DNA of 64,000 bases. Source: Rathayibacter oskolensis. GTDB lineage: Bacteria > Actinomycetota > Actinomycetes > Actinomycetales > Microbacteriaceae. A program made the position numbers and the translations under genes. Below are positions 17,662-26,911 of the stretch, piece by piece. The notes under the pieces are model-generated. The model had not been told where the DNA came from. It ran no database searches and saw only the letters and a program-made list of their open reading frames with translations. Within the stretch, counting starts at the first letter, position 1. The number at the start of each line of letters is the position of its first letter. The DNA lies in contig NZ_FXBM01000002.1 in the NCBI RefSeq assembly GCF_900177245.1, positions 558,001 through 622,000 of the forward strand. Direction: 5' to 3'.

Positions 17662-18393
17662 TCAGCGCTGTCCGACCGGGGAGATCACCAGCTCGTCGAT
17701 CCGCACGTGCGCGGGGCTGTCGAGCACGAAGAGCACGGCGCGGCCGATGTCCTCCGGAGTCAGCATCGCGGCCCGCTGCTCGGCGCCGGGGACCGACGGG
17801 CGCAGCGCGAGGAAGTCGGTGTCCACCTCTCCGGGGCAGAGGTGGCAGGCGGCGATCCCGTGGCGCCCCTCCTGGTCGTTGAGGGAGGCGCAGACCATCG
17901 CCAGCGCCGACTTGCTCGCCATGTAGGCGACTCCGGAGCCGGGGGAGAAGCGCCAGGCCGAGACCGACGAGACGACGACGATCGATCCGCGGCCGGCGGC
18001 GCGCATCGCGGGCAGCACCAGGTCGATCGTGCGGACGACCGAGGTCAGGTTGGTGTCGACGATGTGGGCGAACTCGTCGACCTCCTGGTCGGCCCAGTCG
18101 CGCTTCGGAGCATTCAGCCCGGCCGAGAGCACCAGGGAGTCGACCGGCCCCCAGGTCTCGACGATGCGCTCGTGGGCGGCGGAGAGAGCGGCGGGATCGC
18201 GGACGTCGACGGGGACGGCCAGCGCCTCGCCTCCCGCGTCCCTGATGGCCTGGACGGTGCCCTCGACCGCCTCCGCCCGTCGGCCGCTGACGGCGATGCG
18301 CCGGCCGGAGCGGGCGGCGGCCAGAGCACTCGCCCGGCCCATGCCGCTGCCCCCGCCCGTGATCCAGAGGGTCCCTCGGTCGGTCAGCGTCAT
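17662..18393 (-). CDS. Short-chain dehydrogenase/reductase
   Basis: This 243-residue classical SDR shows the cofactor motif TGGGSGMGR (TGxxxGxG), an LSAGLN segment in place of NNAG, catalytic Ser and the YMASK motif (Tyr-x-x-x-Lys). It oxidises or reduces an unknown alcohol with NAD(P). The ATG at 18393 has an excellent GGAGGACG ribosome-binding site; the longer frame starting at 18462 is not needed. It is divergent from a second SDR gene, and an AT-rich operator-like region separates the two. Confidence 0.9.
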   Translation of the reverse strand: MTLTDRGTLWITGGGSGMGRASALAAARSGRRIAVSGRRAEAVEGTVQAIRDAGGEALAVPVDVRDPAALSAAHERIVETWGPVDSLVLSAGLNAPKRDWADQEVDEFAHIVDTNLTSVVRTIDLVLPAMRAAGRGSIVVVSSVSAWRFSPGSGVAYMASKSALAMVCASLNDQEGRHGIAACHLCPGEVDTDFLALRPSVPGAEQRAAMLTPEDIGRAVLFVLDSPAHVRIDELVISPVGQR

Positions 18394-18444
18394 CTCGTCC
18401 TCCGTCGCCCGGGCGCGCTGTCGGGCCGCGCCGATACGTGCGAT

Positions 18445-18477
18445 CATAACGTCACTGATCACTCAAACGTATGCTTT
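18445..18477. promoter_or_regulatory. Divergent promoter/operator region between two SDR genes
   Basis: Within this AT-rich stretch are the palindrome TGATCA (18456-18461), the near-inverted pair CATAACGT and ACGTATG, and a -10-like TATGCT (18470-18475) for the plus-strand gene. The FadR-type regulator encoded downstream at 19264-20034 is a natural candidate to bind here. This is inferred from position. Confidence 0.4.
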
Positions 18478-18490
18478 ATCGGAGGCACGA

Positions 18491-19267
18491 ATGGACTGGG
18501 ATCTGCAGGGACGCGTCGTCGTCGTCACGGGAGCGGGGCGCGGGATCGGCCGCACCATCGCCGAGGCGTTCCTCGCCGAGGGCGCGAGCGTCGCGGCGCT
18601 CGACGTCGCCGCCGAGTCGGTCGCCGACTTCGCCGATCGCCCGTCCGCGGCCGGGATCGCGGTCGACGTGCGCGACTCCGCCTCCGTCGCGACGGCGATC
18701 GCAGCCGTCGTGGAGCGCTTCGGAGGGATCGACGTCGTCGTGAACAACGCCGGCATCAACGCGGAGGGACGCATCGAGGATCTCGACGACGACGCCTGGC
18801 AGCGCTGCTTCGACGTCAACGTCGCCGGAGTCTTCCGGGTCACCAAGGCCGCGATCCCGCACCTCAAGAAGAGCGGGCGCGGGCGGGTGATCAACGCGGC
18901 GTCGTTCGCGGCGATCGTGCCCAGTGTCGGCAGCGCCGCCTACGCGGCGTCGAAGGCCGCGGTCGTGCAGTTCACCCGCGTCGTCGCGGGAGAGCTCGGC
19001 CCCTGGAACGTGACCGCCAACTCCTACGCGCCGGGCATGATCCCGACGGCGATGAACGGCTTCGCGACGATGCCCGAGGACGCCCAGTCGCGCCTCCTCG
19101 ACACCCTGACGCTGCGCCGCTGGGGCGAGGCGTCCGAGATCGCCGACCTGCTGCTCTTCCTCGCGAGCGACGCGTCGCGCTACATCACGGGGACCCTCAT
19201 CGACGTCAGCGGCGGCAAGCTCGCGACGCAGATCCCGGCGCGGGCGTACGAGTCCGCGGGCTCGTGA
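18491..19267 (+). CDS. Short-chain dehydrogenase/reductase
   Basis: This 258-residue SDR has TGAGRGIGRT (cofactor), VNNAGIN, catalytic Ser in AASFAA and the YAASK motif, and ends with the VSGGK/DVSGG-type C-terminal segment. A GGAGG ribosome-binding site 5 bases before the ATG at 18491 fixes the start. Its stop overlaps the GTG of the FadR-like regulator (GTGA, 19264-19267), so a dehydrogenase and its regulator are coupled. This arrangement is common for sugar-acid or sugar-alcohol dehydrogenases, but the substrate is not shown by the sequence. Confidence 0.92.
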   Translation: MDWDLQGRVVVVTGAGRGIGRTIAEAFLAEGASVAALDVAAESVADFADRPSAAGIAVDVRDSASVATAIAAVVERFGGIDVVVNNAGINAEGRIEDLDDDAWQRCFDVNVAGVFRVTKAAIPHLKKSGRGRVINAASFAAIVPSVGSAAYAASKAAVVQFTRVVAGELGPWNVTANSYAPGMIPTAMNGFATMPEDAQSRLLDTLTLRRWGEASEIADLLLFLASDASRYITGTLIDVSGGKLATQIPARAYESAGS

Positions 19268-20034
19268 CGCCGACCGGGTCGTCCCCGACCCCGCCGCACT
19301 CTCCGGCCCGCGCCTCCGCCGCGACGCGGTCGCTCCCGGGGCTGCACGAACAGGTGCTCGACGCACTCGGGGGCGACATCTGCGCGGGGCGGCTCACGCC
19401 GGGGAGCGTCCTCACCCTGCAGAGGATCGAGGAGCGCTTCGGCGTCTCGCGCTCCGTCGGGCGCGAGACGATCCGGGTCCTCGACTCGATGCGGCTGGTC
19501 GTGTCCCGTCGCCGGGTGGGCGTGGTGGTCCTGCCTCCCGACGAGTGGAACCTCTTCGATCCACGGGTCGTCCACTGGCGCCTGCAGGCGCCGGATCGGG
19601 ACGCTCAGATCGCGGCGCTCGCCGAACTGCGGATCGCCGTCGAGCCGGAGGCGGCCCGTCTCGCGGCGACCCGCGCCACCTCGGCAGAGGTCGCCGAGCT
19701 CGTGAGCATCGCCGGGCGGATGTGGGCGGCGGGTGAGGACGAGGATCGGGAGCGGTTCCACGAGCTCGACCTCGGCTTCCACTCGCTCGTCCTCGTCGCC
19801 TCCCGGAACGGGATGTTCTCGCGCCTGGAATCGGTGATCAGCGACACCCTCACCGGACGGCGGGAGCACGGCCTCGGGCCTGACCAGCCGCTCCCCGTCT
19901 CGCTGGGGCTGCACGCCGAGGTGAGCGCCGCGATCCAGCGCCGTGATCCGACGGTGTCCTTCTCCTCGATGCGCCGGCTCCTGCTGCAGAGCGTGGCGGA
20001 GTCGATGCCGCACAGGGGCGACAGGCGCTCCTGA
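19264..20034 (+). CDS. GntR-family regulator, FadR/FCD type
   Basis: This 256-residue regulator has an N-terminal winged helix (LHEQVLDALGGDICAGRLTPGSVLTLQRIEERFGVSRSVGRETIRVLDSMRLV) and an all-helical FCD ligand domain. The FCD metal/ligand residues appear in AELRIAVEPEAARLAA and FHELDLGFHSLVLVAS. FCD regulators usually sense organic or sugar acids. It starts with GTG overlapping the SDR stop. It probably controls the divergent SDR pair through the 18445-18477 region. Confidence 0.92.
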   Translation: MTPTGSSPTPPHSPARASAATRSLPGLHEQVLDALGGDICAGRLTPGSVLTLQRIEERFGVSRSVGRETIRVLDSMRLVVSRRRVGVVVLPPDEWNLFDPRVVHWRLQAPDRDAQIAALAELRIAVEPEAARLAATRATSAEVAELVSIAGRMWAAGEDEDRERFHELDLGFHSLVLVASRNGMFSRLESVISDTLTGRREHGLGPDQPLPVSLGLHAEVSAAIQRRDPTVSFSSMRRLLLQSVAESMPHRGDRRS

Positions 20035-20186
20035 TCGTCCTCACCCGCACGTCGGGCGGCCACTTGTCCACAGAAGAGGCGGTGGCGCGCCCGCCCACAC
20101 GAAAGTGAGCATTACTCTCCTCGCACGGGGCTGACGTGAACCGTCGTCGGCGCACTGCGCCCGCGCGGCTGAGGAGAGGACATCGG

Positions 20187-23075
20187 ATGAGTCGAACGGA
20201 ACGGTCGGGGCCGGCTGGCCGTCGGAGGCGGGAGGCGAGAGCCGCCCGCGCGTTCGCGGGCGCGACGGCGGGCTGCGCGCTCGTGGGCGGACTGCTCGGC
20301 AGCGGGGTGGCGACGGTGCCCGCGGCGGCGGCGGCGGCCGAGCCGCCGCGCACGACGATCGAGAACACGCTGCTGCACGGAGGCGCGACCAACGCGGGAA
20401 CGACGACCGTCTCGGCCTGGGTGCAGAAGGGCGAGACGTTCCGCGTCGACCTCCACCCGCTGAAGGGCGGTACGGGAGCGGGCGAGGGCGAGAGCGGAGG
20501 CGGGGCGGCCGCGATCACCGCCCCCGACGGCACCGTGCTCGATGCGCAGGCGTTCGCCCGCGGCGCGCCGCCGTCGGTCGCGGCGGGGGGCGAGTTCGTC
20601 GCCTCCGAGACCGGGGTCTTCCGAGTGAGCGTGACCGACGACGACGTGACGGCGCCGGTCAACCTGGTCTGGAGCATCGGCGTGGCCGACGCGTCGGGGC
20701 GGGCGATCGCGGGGCGCGTGTGGTCGGACTCCTACGGCATCCAGTCGGGAGCGAAGAGCTCGTACTCGAGTCCCGGCGAGCGCAGCTCCTCGTTCACCCT
20801 GCACGCCGTCACCGAGACGGGCGCGCGCTACGACATGACGCTGCGCGGCTACGACGGAGTCGCGTCGACCCTGCAGGCGACCAACAAGGGCAACGTGCGC
20901 GTGGGGTCCTCCGACCCCTCCTACCTCTCGGTCCCCATGCCCGAGTCGACCGAGGCGGGCGGCGTCGGCGCTTCGTACGTGCAGGCGTCCGGCCGCGCCG
21001 GGATCTCGGGCCTGCAGACCTACAGGCTGTTCCTCGACGAGCCCGCCGACGACCTGCCGGCCTCGATCGCGCCCGAGTACCGCGCGCCGACGATCGAGGG
21101 CCTCGCCTACCGACGCTCGGGTTCCTCCTCGAACGCGGGATCGCTGACCGGCACGCTCGGCACGCAGCCCGGCACGGTGACGGTCGACATCGACGCCGAC
21201 GGCGACGGCGGCTACGACGGCGAGCGCGATGTGCACCTCACCGAGATCGTCGCCGAGAAGGGGCCGTTCGCACTCGAGTGGGACGGGCTCGACGCCCGCG
21301 GCGACGCCGTCGATATCCAGGACCCCGACGTGGGCTTCCGCGCCTCGATCGGGCGCACCAACGAGTTCCACTTCACCCGCGTCGACGCCGAGACCTCCTC
21401 GGGAGGCATCTCGATCGTGCGCTCCACCGGCGGCGGCGACAGCCCCACCGCCATCCACTGGGACGACTCGCTCCTCACCGGGTCGAACGCCGAGCGCTAC
21501 TCGGCGACCGCCGACGCGGTGTCCGGCGAGGGCGGCGCCGACTCGGCCGCGGGCGTCCACCGCTGGGAGGCCGACGACTCCGGGGCGGGTCGGGCGCCGA
21601 ACGCCAACGACTCGGTCCACGGCTCCTACGGTGATCTGCGGGCGATCGACGACTACGCGTTCGGCTCCGACGGCGCGGTCGCGACCGCCGGCCTCGACGC
21701 GCTGACGCCGCACGTGACCCTCGCGAAGAGCTCGTCCGTCGACTCCGACGTGCCGCTGCTGCCGGGCGCGCGGGTGCCCTACCGGGTGACGCTCACCTCC
21801 GACGGCTCCGGCGACGTCACCGACGCCGCCGTCGTGGACCACCTCGACCGGGGCGTGCTCGACGACGCCGACCTCGACGCGGAGTCGATCCGCACCTCGC
21901 ACGGCTCGGCCTCGGTCGACCCCGGCACGGGCCGGATCGACTGGGCGGCCGGCACGCTCCCCGTCGGAACGGTGGCGGAGCTGACCTTCGACGTCGTCGT
22001 CCGGTCGGGAGGCGATGGCGACCTCACGAACACGGCGTGCCTCGCGGGAGCGCCGTTCGTCCCGTCCGATTCGACGACCGGGACCGACGCGAACCCGTGC
22101 GCGACCGTGCCGCACACCGTCGGCGAGGGCCGACTCTGGCTGCAGAAGTCGGCATCGCAGTCCTCCGCCGAGCACGGCGGCGAAGCAGGCTTCGACGTGG
22201 TGGTGGGCAACTCGGGCTCGGTCGACGCGACCGGGGTCACGGTGACCGACGTCCCCACGCTCGAGCACCTCGCCGACGCCACGATCGAGGACGGGCGCGG
22301 AGGCGTCCAGTCGGCGAGCGAGCCGGTCACCGGGCTGAGCATCCCCGCGGGCGGGCAGATCGCGCTCCACGTGAGCGGGCGCGTGGCCGACGGGTACGAC
22401 GCCCTCACCATCCCCAACCGGGCGACGATCTCCGACCAGCCCGAGGGCTTCGACCCGCCGACGGTGCAGAACCCGTGCGCCGACGACAGCGCCTTCTCGT
22501 GCGCCGAGATCCCCGTTCCTCCTCTCGAGGGGCGCCTCGAGATCGAGAAGACCGCCCGGGAGGAGTCGGTGGCCCACGGCGACACGGCCTGGTTCGAGAT
22601 CGTCGTCTCGAACATCGGTGACCGACCCGCCGACGGCGTCACCCTCTCCGACCTGCCGACACTCGAGCACCTGTCCGGCGTGACGATCTCGCGTGACGGC
22701 GGGCCCGCCTCCGCCGATCTCTCGGTCGAGGGCCTGTCGCTCGCCCCGGGCGAATCGACGACCTTCACCGTGATCGGGGTGGTCGCGGACGGGGTCGACG
22801 CGTGGACGATCCCGAACCGGGCCCGGATCGACGATCTGCCCGCCGGCTTCGCCCCCACGCTCGTCGGCAGCCCCTGCTCCGACGAGGCCGCCGCGTCGTG
22901 CGCCGAGGTGAGGGTGCCGCCGATCGGCGTCGTGCCCACCGTCCTCGCCTCGACGGGCGCCGCCGCGGGGCCGTTCGCCCTCGCCGGGGCGCTGCTGCTG
23001 CTCTCGGGCGGCGGTCTGCTCATCGCCCGGCGGATCCGCGGCGTCGGCCCGACGGCCGAGCCGATCCAGCACTGA
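20187..23075 (+). CDS. Cell-wall-anchored DUF11-repeat surface protein
   Basis: This 962-residue exported protein starts at ATG 20187 with a GAGGAGAGG site 8 bases upstream; an upstream GTG (20136) lacks one. A basic signal peptide with an Ala-rich h-region (about residues 20-50) is followed by a large Asp/Gly/Ser-rich ectodomain, including calcium-site-like DIDADGDGGYD. Three DUF11-type beta repeats follow, beginning near residues 511, 651 and 788 (LAKSSSVDSD, LQKSASQSSA, IEKTAREESV). The C-terminus has LASTG, a hydrophobic helix and RRIRG, matching the LAXTG signal used by actinobacterial class E sortases. A role in adhesion or surface structure is inferred. It ends just before a strong terminator. 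Confidence 0.85.
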   Translation: MSRTERSGPAGRRRREARAARAFAGATAGCALVGGLLGSGVATVPAAAAAAEPPRTTIENTLLHGGATNAGTTTVSAWVQKGETFRVDLHPLKGGTGAGEGESGGGAAAITAPDGTVLDAQAFARGAPPSVAAGGEFVASETGVFRVSVTDDDVTAPVNLVWSIGVADASGRAIAGRVWSDSYGIQSGAKSSYSSPGERSSSFTLHAVTETGARYDMTLRGYDGVASTLQATNKGNVRVGSSDPSYLSVPMPESTEAGGVGASYVQASGRAGISGLQTYRLFLDEPADDLPASIAPEYRAPTIEGLAYRRSGSSSNAGSLTGTLGTQPGTVTVDIDADGDGGYDGERDVHLTEIVAEKGPFALEWDGLDARGDAVDIQDPDVGFRASIGRTNEFHFTRVDAETSSGGISIVRSTGGGDSPTAIHWDDSLLTGSNAERYSATADAVSGEGGADSAAGVHRWEADDSGAGRAPNANDSVHGSYGDLRAIDDYAFGSDGAVATAGLDALTPHVTLAKSSSVDSDVPLLPGARVPYRVTLTSDGSGDVTDAAVVDHLDRGVLDDADLDAESIRTSHGSASVDPGTGRIDWAAGTLPVGTVAELTFDVVVRSGGDGDLTNTACLAGAPFVPSDSTTGTDANPCATVPHTVGEGRLWLQKSASQSSAEHGGEAGFDVVVGNSGSVDATGVTVTDVPTLEHLADATIEDGRGGVQSASEPVTGLSIPAGGQIALHVSGRVADGYDALTIPNRATISDQPEGFDPPTVQNPCADDSAFSCAEIPVPPLEGRLEIEKTAREESVAHGDTAWFEIVVSNIGDRPADGVTLSDLPTLEHLSGVTISRDGGPASADLSVEGLSLAPGESTTFTVIGVVADGVDAWTIPNRARIDDLPAGFAPTLVGSPCSDEAAASCAEVRVPPIGVVPTVLASTGAAAGPFALAGALLLLSGGGLLIARRIRGVGPTAEPIQH

Positions 23076-23079
23076 CGGC

Positions 23080-23113
23080 GAGGAGGGAGCCGGGATGGAC
23101 CGGCTCCCTCCTC
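23080..23113 (+). terminator. Intrinsic terminator after the DUF11 surface protein
   Basis: A perfect 13-bp stem (GAGGAGGGAGCCG at 23080-23092 with CGGCTCCCTCCTC at 23101-23113) closes an 8-base loop 5 bp after the stop codon. No U-tract follows, as is usual in high-GC actinobacteria. Confidence 0.8.
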
Positions 23114-23162
23114 ACCCCACGTCCACCCCTGCGTCCTGCCCCGCCCCGAAAGGCACCGAACG

Positions 23163-23741
23163 ATGTCCCACCCCCACGACGCGCTGCCGCTGCGGGTCAC
23201 CGAGCGCTTCCCCCTCCCCGACGGCCGCGTGGGCGTCACCGCCTGGTCGGCCGCCGATCCGGAGCAGCTCGAGCAGCAGCTGCGGACCCGCGCCGGGCAC
23301 CCCCAGCCCGAGCGGGAGCCCGGCCGGCGCCTGCACCTGGCACGGGCTCCGATCGTGACGATCGAGGAGCGGCAGGGCTCCGGGCGCCGCCTCGTCGATC
23401 CCGGCCACGAGGCCCTGACCGACCGGCGCTGGCGGCGAGCGCTCACCCGGTCGCACCGGCCGCCGTGGCTCCGCCGCCTGATCGGTCCGCGCGACCTCCC
23501 GCGCACGGATCCGCCGGCGGAGGGGCTGACGTCGGCCCGGGTTCAGCCCTTGACCGCTCCGGAGGTCATCCCGGCGACGATCTGGCGGTTGAAGAAGATG
23601 TACATCACGAGCGGCGGGATCGTGATCAGCAGCACGTCCATGAAGAGCAGGTTCCACGACGACTGCGACTGCGACGAGAAGTTGTACAGCGTGAGCTGCA
23701 CGGTCGCGTTCTCGTCCCCCGGCAGGAAGTACAGGGCGTAG
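23163..23741 (+). CDS. Hypothetical protein, 3' end overlapping a permease gene
   Basis: The frame from ATG 23163 has a GAAAGG site 9 bases upstream and strong GC at third codon positions up to about 23540, which supports real coding. It gives a polar, Arg/Pro-rich protein (MSHPHDALPLRVTERFPLPDG...) with no recognised domain. The last 66 residues are antisense to the convergent permease gene and look non-native (RLKKMYITSGG). Either the true product is about 126 residues and has lost its stop or been frameshifted, or the long overlap is tolerated. The function is unknown. Confidence 0.45.
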   Translation: MSHPHDALPLRVTERFPLPDGRVGVTAWSAADPEQLEQQLRTRAGHPQPEREPGRRLHLARAPIVTIEERQGSGRRLVDPGHEALTDRRWRRALTRSHRPPWLRRLIGPRDLPRTDPPAEGLTSARVQPLTAPEVIPATIWRLKKMYITSGGIVISSTSMKSRFHDDCDCDEKLYSVSCTVAFSSPGRKYRA

Positions 23742-24466
23742 GTGAAGTCGTTGAACACCGTCACCGCCTGCACCACGATGACCGTCACGATCACGGGCTT
23801 CAGCAGCGGGAGCACCACCGTGAAGAACAGTCGGAACGGGCCGGCGCCGTCGATCACCGCGGCCTCGTCGAGCTCGCGCGGGATCGTCGAGACGAAGGCG
23901 CGGAACAGGAGGATGCAGAACGACAGGCCGAAGGCGACGTGGACGGCGATCAGACCCGGCAGCGTCTTGAAGAGCTCGAGGCCCTGCAGCACCCAGATCG
24001 TCGGCACGACGGCCGGCGGGATGATCAGGCCGGCGAGGACGAGGCCGTTGACGAACGGGTTCCACTTGGAGCGGCGGCGCTGCAGCACGTAGCCGACCAT
24101 CGCGGCGAGGACCACCATGATCGTCACCGAGACGATCGTGAGGACCGCGCTGTTCACGAAGGCGCGCAGCAGCACGAAGTCGCGCGCCTCGATCACGGCC
24201 TGCAGGTTCTGGAAGAACTGCCACTCGGTCGGCCAGGTGAAGCCGAGCAGCGACGACTCCTGCTGCGTCTTCGCCGCGGTGAGGACGATGAACGCGAAGG
24301 GCACGATGAACACGAGGACCGACAGCACGATGGCGGCGATACCGCCGCCGTACCGCCAGGCGCGCGACCCGCGGCCGACGCCGCGCTGCTTGACCTTCGA
24401 GCGCAGGGGATCGACGTCGAGGGGAGCGCCGGTGAGCGGGGACGGAGTGAGCGGGGTGGTGGTCAC
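23543..24466 (-). CDS. Carbohydrate ABC transporter permease (MalG-like)
   Basis: This 307-residue permease is the last gene of a second sugar uptake operon. It has about six membrane segments and the EAA loop ELDEAAVIDGAGPFRLFFTVVLP. The C-terminus IVAGMTSGAVKG is typical. It starts at GTG 24466 overlapping the stop of the partner permease (GTGA, 24463-24466). As in the first operon, no ATPase is encoded locally. Its 3' end is overlapped by the hypothetical plus-strand frame from 23163. Confidence 0.93.
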   Translation of the reverse strand: MTTTPLTPSPLTGAPLDVDPLRSKVKQRGVGRGSRAWRYGGGIAAIVLSVLVFIVPFAFIVLTAAKTQQESSLLGFTWPTEWQFFQNLQAVIEARDFVLLRAFVNSAVLTIVSVTIMVVLAAMVGYVLQRRRSKWNPFVNGLVLAGLIIPPAVVPTIWVLQGLELFKTLPGLIAVHVAFGLSFCILLFRAFVSTIPRELDEAAVIDGAGPFRLFFTVVLPLLKPVIVTVIVVQAVTVFNDFTYALYFLPGDENATVQLTLYNFSSQSQSSWNLLFMDVLLITIPPLVMYIFFNRQIVAGMTSGAVKG

Positions 24467-25398
24467 TGCTCGTTGTCCTTCCGGTTGAGCCAGGCCGAGA
24501 GCGGGAAGATGATCGCCGCCACGACGAGGAAGAGGATGACGTTGCCCGCGGTCGAGAGCCCGTAGAAGCCCGCCTGGTACTGCTTGTAGATGACCGAGGC
24601 GACCACGTCGCTCGTGAAGCCCGGACCGCCCTTCGTCATCGCCCAGATCAGGTCGAACGAGCGCAGCCCGCCGATCAGCGAGAGGAGGATCACCGTCACC
24701 GTCGCGGGACGCAGCAGCGGCAGGGTGATGTGCCGGAAGTTGTGCCAGGCTCCCGCACCGTCGACGCGGGCGGCCTCGAAGTAGTCCTGGGGGATCGCGA
24801 CGATGCCCGCGATGTAGATGAGCGTCGCGAGCCCGACGCCCTTCCAGACGTCGACGAGCGCGACCGAGAAGAGCGCCCACTGCGGATCCGTCAGCCAGCC
24901 GGGGCCCGCCACCCCGATCGCGGCGAGACCCTGGTTGACGATCCCGTCGAACGGGTCGAGCAGCACCTTGAAGGTGATGCCGATGCCGATCGTCGACACC
25001 AGCACCGGGAAGAAGATGACGCTGCGGAGGAACCCGCGGCCGATGATCTGCGAGCTCAGCAGCAGGCCGAGCGCCATCCCGAGCACGATCTTGAGCCCGG
25101 AGGTGATCGCGGCGTAGATGAACGTGTTCACGAAGCCGGTCGAGAGGGCCGGATCCTGGAAGAAGGCGACGAAGTTGTCGAAGCCGATGAAGGTCGAGTC
25201 GAACAGCGTCCAGCGGGTGAGCGAGAAGTAGAGCGAGGCGACGGTCGGCACGAGGAACAGCACCACGTAGAAGACGCCGGCGGGGAGGTAGAACCAGGTG
25301 GGATACGGGCTCTTCATCGCCTTGCGGCGCTTGGGCCGCTCCGGGGCGGTGGGGGGAGGGGTGCGCCGCGTCTGGCGCTTCTCCGTCAGTGTCGTCAT
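24463..25398 (-). CDS. Carbohydrate ABC transporter permease (MalF/UgpA-like)
   Basis: This 311-residue permease has a basic N-terminus (RPKRRKAMKS), about six membrane segments and the EAA loop DYFEAARVDGAGAWHNF. It pairs with the MalG-like subunit downstream and lies 73 bp after the binding-protein gene. Together with the divergent LacI and alpha-L-rhamnosidase genes, it probably belongs to a rhamnoside uptake system. Confidence 0.93.
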   Translation of the reverse strand: MTTLTEKRQTRRTPPPTAPERPKRRKAMKSPYPTWFYLPAGVFYVVLFLVPTVASLYFSLTRWTLFDSTFIGFDNFVAFFQDPALSTGFVNTFIYAAITSGLKIVLGMALGLLLSSQIIGRGFLRSVIFFPVLVSTIGIGITFKVLLDPFDGIVNQGLAAIGVAGPGWLTDPQWALFSVALVDVWKGVGLATLIYIAGIVAIPQDYFEAARVDGAGAWHNFRHITLPLLRPATVTVILLSLIGGLRSFDLIWAMTKGGPGFTSDVVASVIYKQYQAGFYGLSTAGNVILFLVVAAIIFPLSAWLNRKDNEQ

Positions 25399-25471
25399 GG
25401 GATCTCCGTCGATCGGACCGTGGACGTGAAGGGGGTGGGGGCGACCGCGAGGCCGCCCCCACCGGGGATGC

Positions 25472-26797
25472 TCACCAGCCGTCGAGGCCGAGCTGCTGAG
25501 CCTGCTTGGTCACGTCGTCGTCGTACTGCGCAGCGCCCTCGGCGGCCGGGGTGATCCCCGAGCCCACCGCGACGGTGATCTGCTCGAGCGCCGGTCCCTT
25601 GATCGGCGAGAGGAACTCGAGCGCGAGACCGGTGTCGCCGCTGTCGAAGTAGGGCTGCATGTCCGAGACCAGCGCGGGCACGTCGTCCGGCAGCGTGCAG
25701 CCGTCGACGACGAACGGACCCTGGGGTGCGGCGATCTCGCTCTGGATGTCGCAGCTCTCGGGCGTCACGAGGAAGGCCATCAGCTTCTTCGCGCTCTCGA
25801 GGGCCGCGCCCTCGGTCGACTTCGCGACGTAGACCGCGTTCGGCTGCCACACGGTCAGCGGGTTCGAGTCGGCGGAGTCGCCGGGGAGCGGGAACAGCCC
25901 GACCGTGTCGAGCGCCTCCGGGTAGTTCTGGATCAGCGGGCCGGCCGCGAAGGTCAGCATCGGGTACTGCGCGCCCTCGCCGGTCGCGACCATCCGCACG
26001 CCGTCGTCGTAGGTCGCAGAAGCGAAGTCCTCGTTGACGAGGCCCGACTCGGCCACCTGCTGGAGGTGGTCGAAGCCCGCGAGGGCCGGCTCGTCGACGT
26101 ACTTAGCCTCGTTGGCGGTGTACTTCTCGGCCCAGTCCGGGTCGTCCTCGAGCACGTTGGCGAAGTCGCCCAGCACGAAGAGCTGCGAGGTCCAGGTGTC
26201 GCCGTAGGTCTGGATGATCGGCGCGACGTCGCCCGCCGCCTTGATCGCCTCGCTGTTGGCGATGAACTCGTCCCAGGTCTTCGGCACCGTCAGGCCGAGG
26301 CTGCTGTAGACGTCCTTGTTGTAGAGGACCGCGCCGCCCATGGCCTGGCCGAGCGGGACGCCGTAGAGGTCCGACTCCGACGAGACGACGGTGCGGAAGC
26401 CCTCGTCGAGCGAGTCGACCCACGCCTCGTCCGAGAGCGGCGCGAGGTTCTGGTCGGGGTTGAGCGCCTGGAACAGCGAGCCGGAGTTGTAGGCGAACAC
26501 GTCGCTCATCTCGCCGGTCGCCAGGCGGGTCTTGACGAGGTTGTCGCCCTCGCTGCCCTGCGGGCGGGTCTCGATGTCGAGGGTGATGTCGGGGTTCTCC
26601 TCCTCGAAGGCCGCCTTCAGCGCGTCCCAGAGCTCGACGGTCGCCGTCTGGTTGTCGATGAGGACGCTGAGCGAGGAGCCGTCGGCGGAATCGCCGCCTC
26701 CGCCTCCGCCGGTGCTGCAGCCGGTGAGCGCGAGAGCGAGGGCCGCTCCTCCTGCGCCGAGGGCGAGCAGGGCTCGCCGGTTCTGTCGGAACGACAT
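25472..26797 (-). CDS. Extracellular sugar-binding lipoprotein (ABC transporter)
   Basis: This 441-residue solute-binding protein has a lipoprotein signal peptide with lipobox LTGC (Cys27) and a Gly-rich linker, then LSVLIDNQTATVELWDALKAAF. The ATG at 26797 is preferred because GGAGG lies 6 bases upstream; an ATG four codons earlier lacks a site. It is the first gene of the permease operon and is divergent from the LacI gene at 27047. Repeated elements in the shared 249-bp intergenic region are candidate operators. A rhamnose-containing glycoside is the likely ligand, judged only from the adjacent GH78 gene. Confidence 0.93.
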   Translation of the reverse strand: MSFRQNRRALLALGAGGAALALALTGCSTGGGGGGDSADGSSLSVLIDNQTATVELWDALKAAFEEENPDITLDIETRPQGSEGDNLVKTRLATGEMSDVFAYNSGSLFQALNPDQNLAPLSDEAWVDSLDEGFRTVVSSESDLYGVPLGQAMGGAVLYNKDVYSSLGLTVPKTWDEFIANSEAIKAAGDVAPIIQTYGDTWTSQLFVLGDFANVLEDDPDWAEKYTANEAKYVDEPALAGFDHLQQVAESGLVNEDFASATYDDGVRMVATGEGAQYPMLTFAAGPLIQNYPEALDTVGLFPLPGDSADSNPLTVWQPNAVYVAKSTEGAALESAKKLMAFLVTPESCDIQSEIAAPQGPFVVDGCTLPDDVPALVSDMQPYFDSGDTGLALEFLSPIKGPALEQITVAVGSGITPAAEGAAQYDDDVTKQAQQLGLDGW

Positions 26798-26911
26798 CAA
26801 TACCTCCATGTAGGGACAACTTCGTTGTTGCGGGGGGTGCCCGGGTGGTCGAGCCCGGCGTGCCGTTCGGGACGGCTGCGGGCCGACTCAGGGAGAACCT
26901 ACGTCGGTCTC

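Noticed and set aside
20112-23072. Minus-strand frame of about 980 codons opposite the surface protein
   Set aside because: It mirrors the codon pattern of the plus-strand gene; no domain, start site or context supports it.
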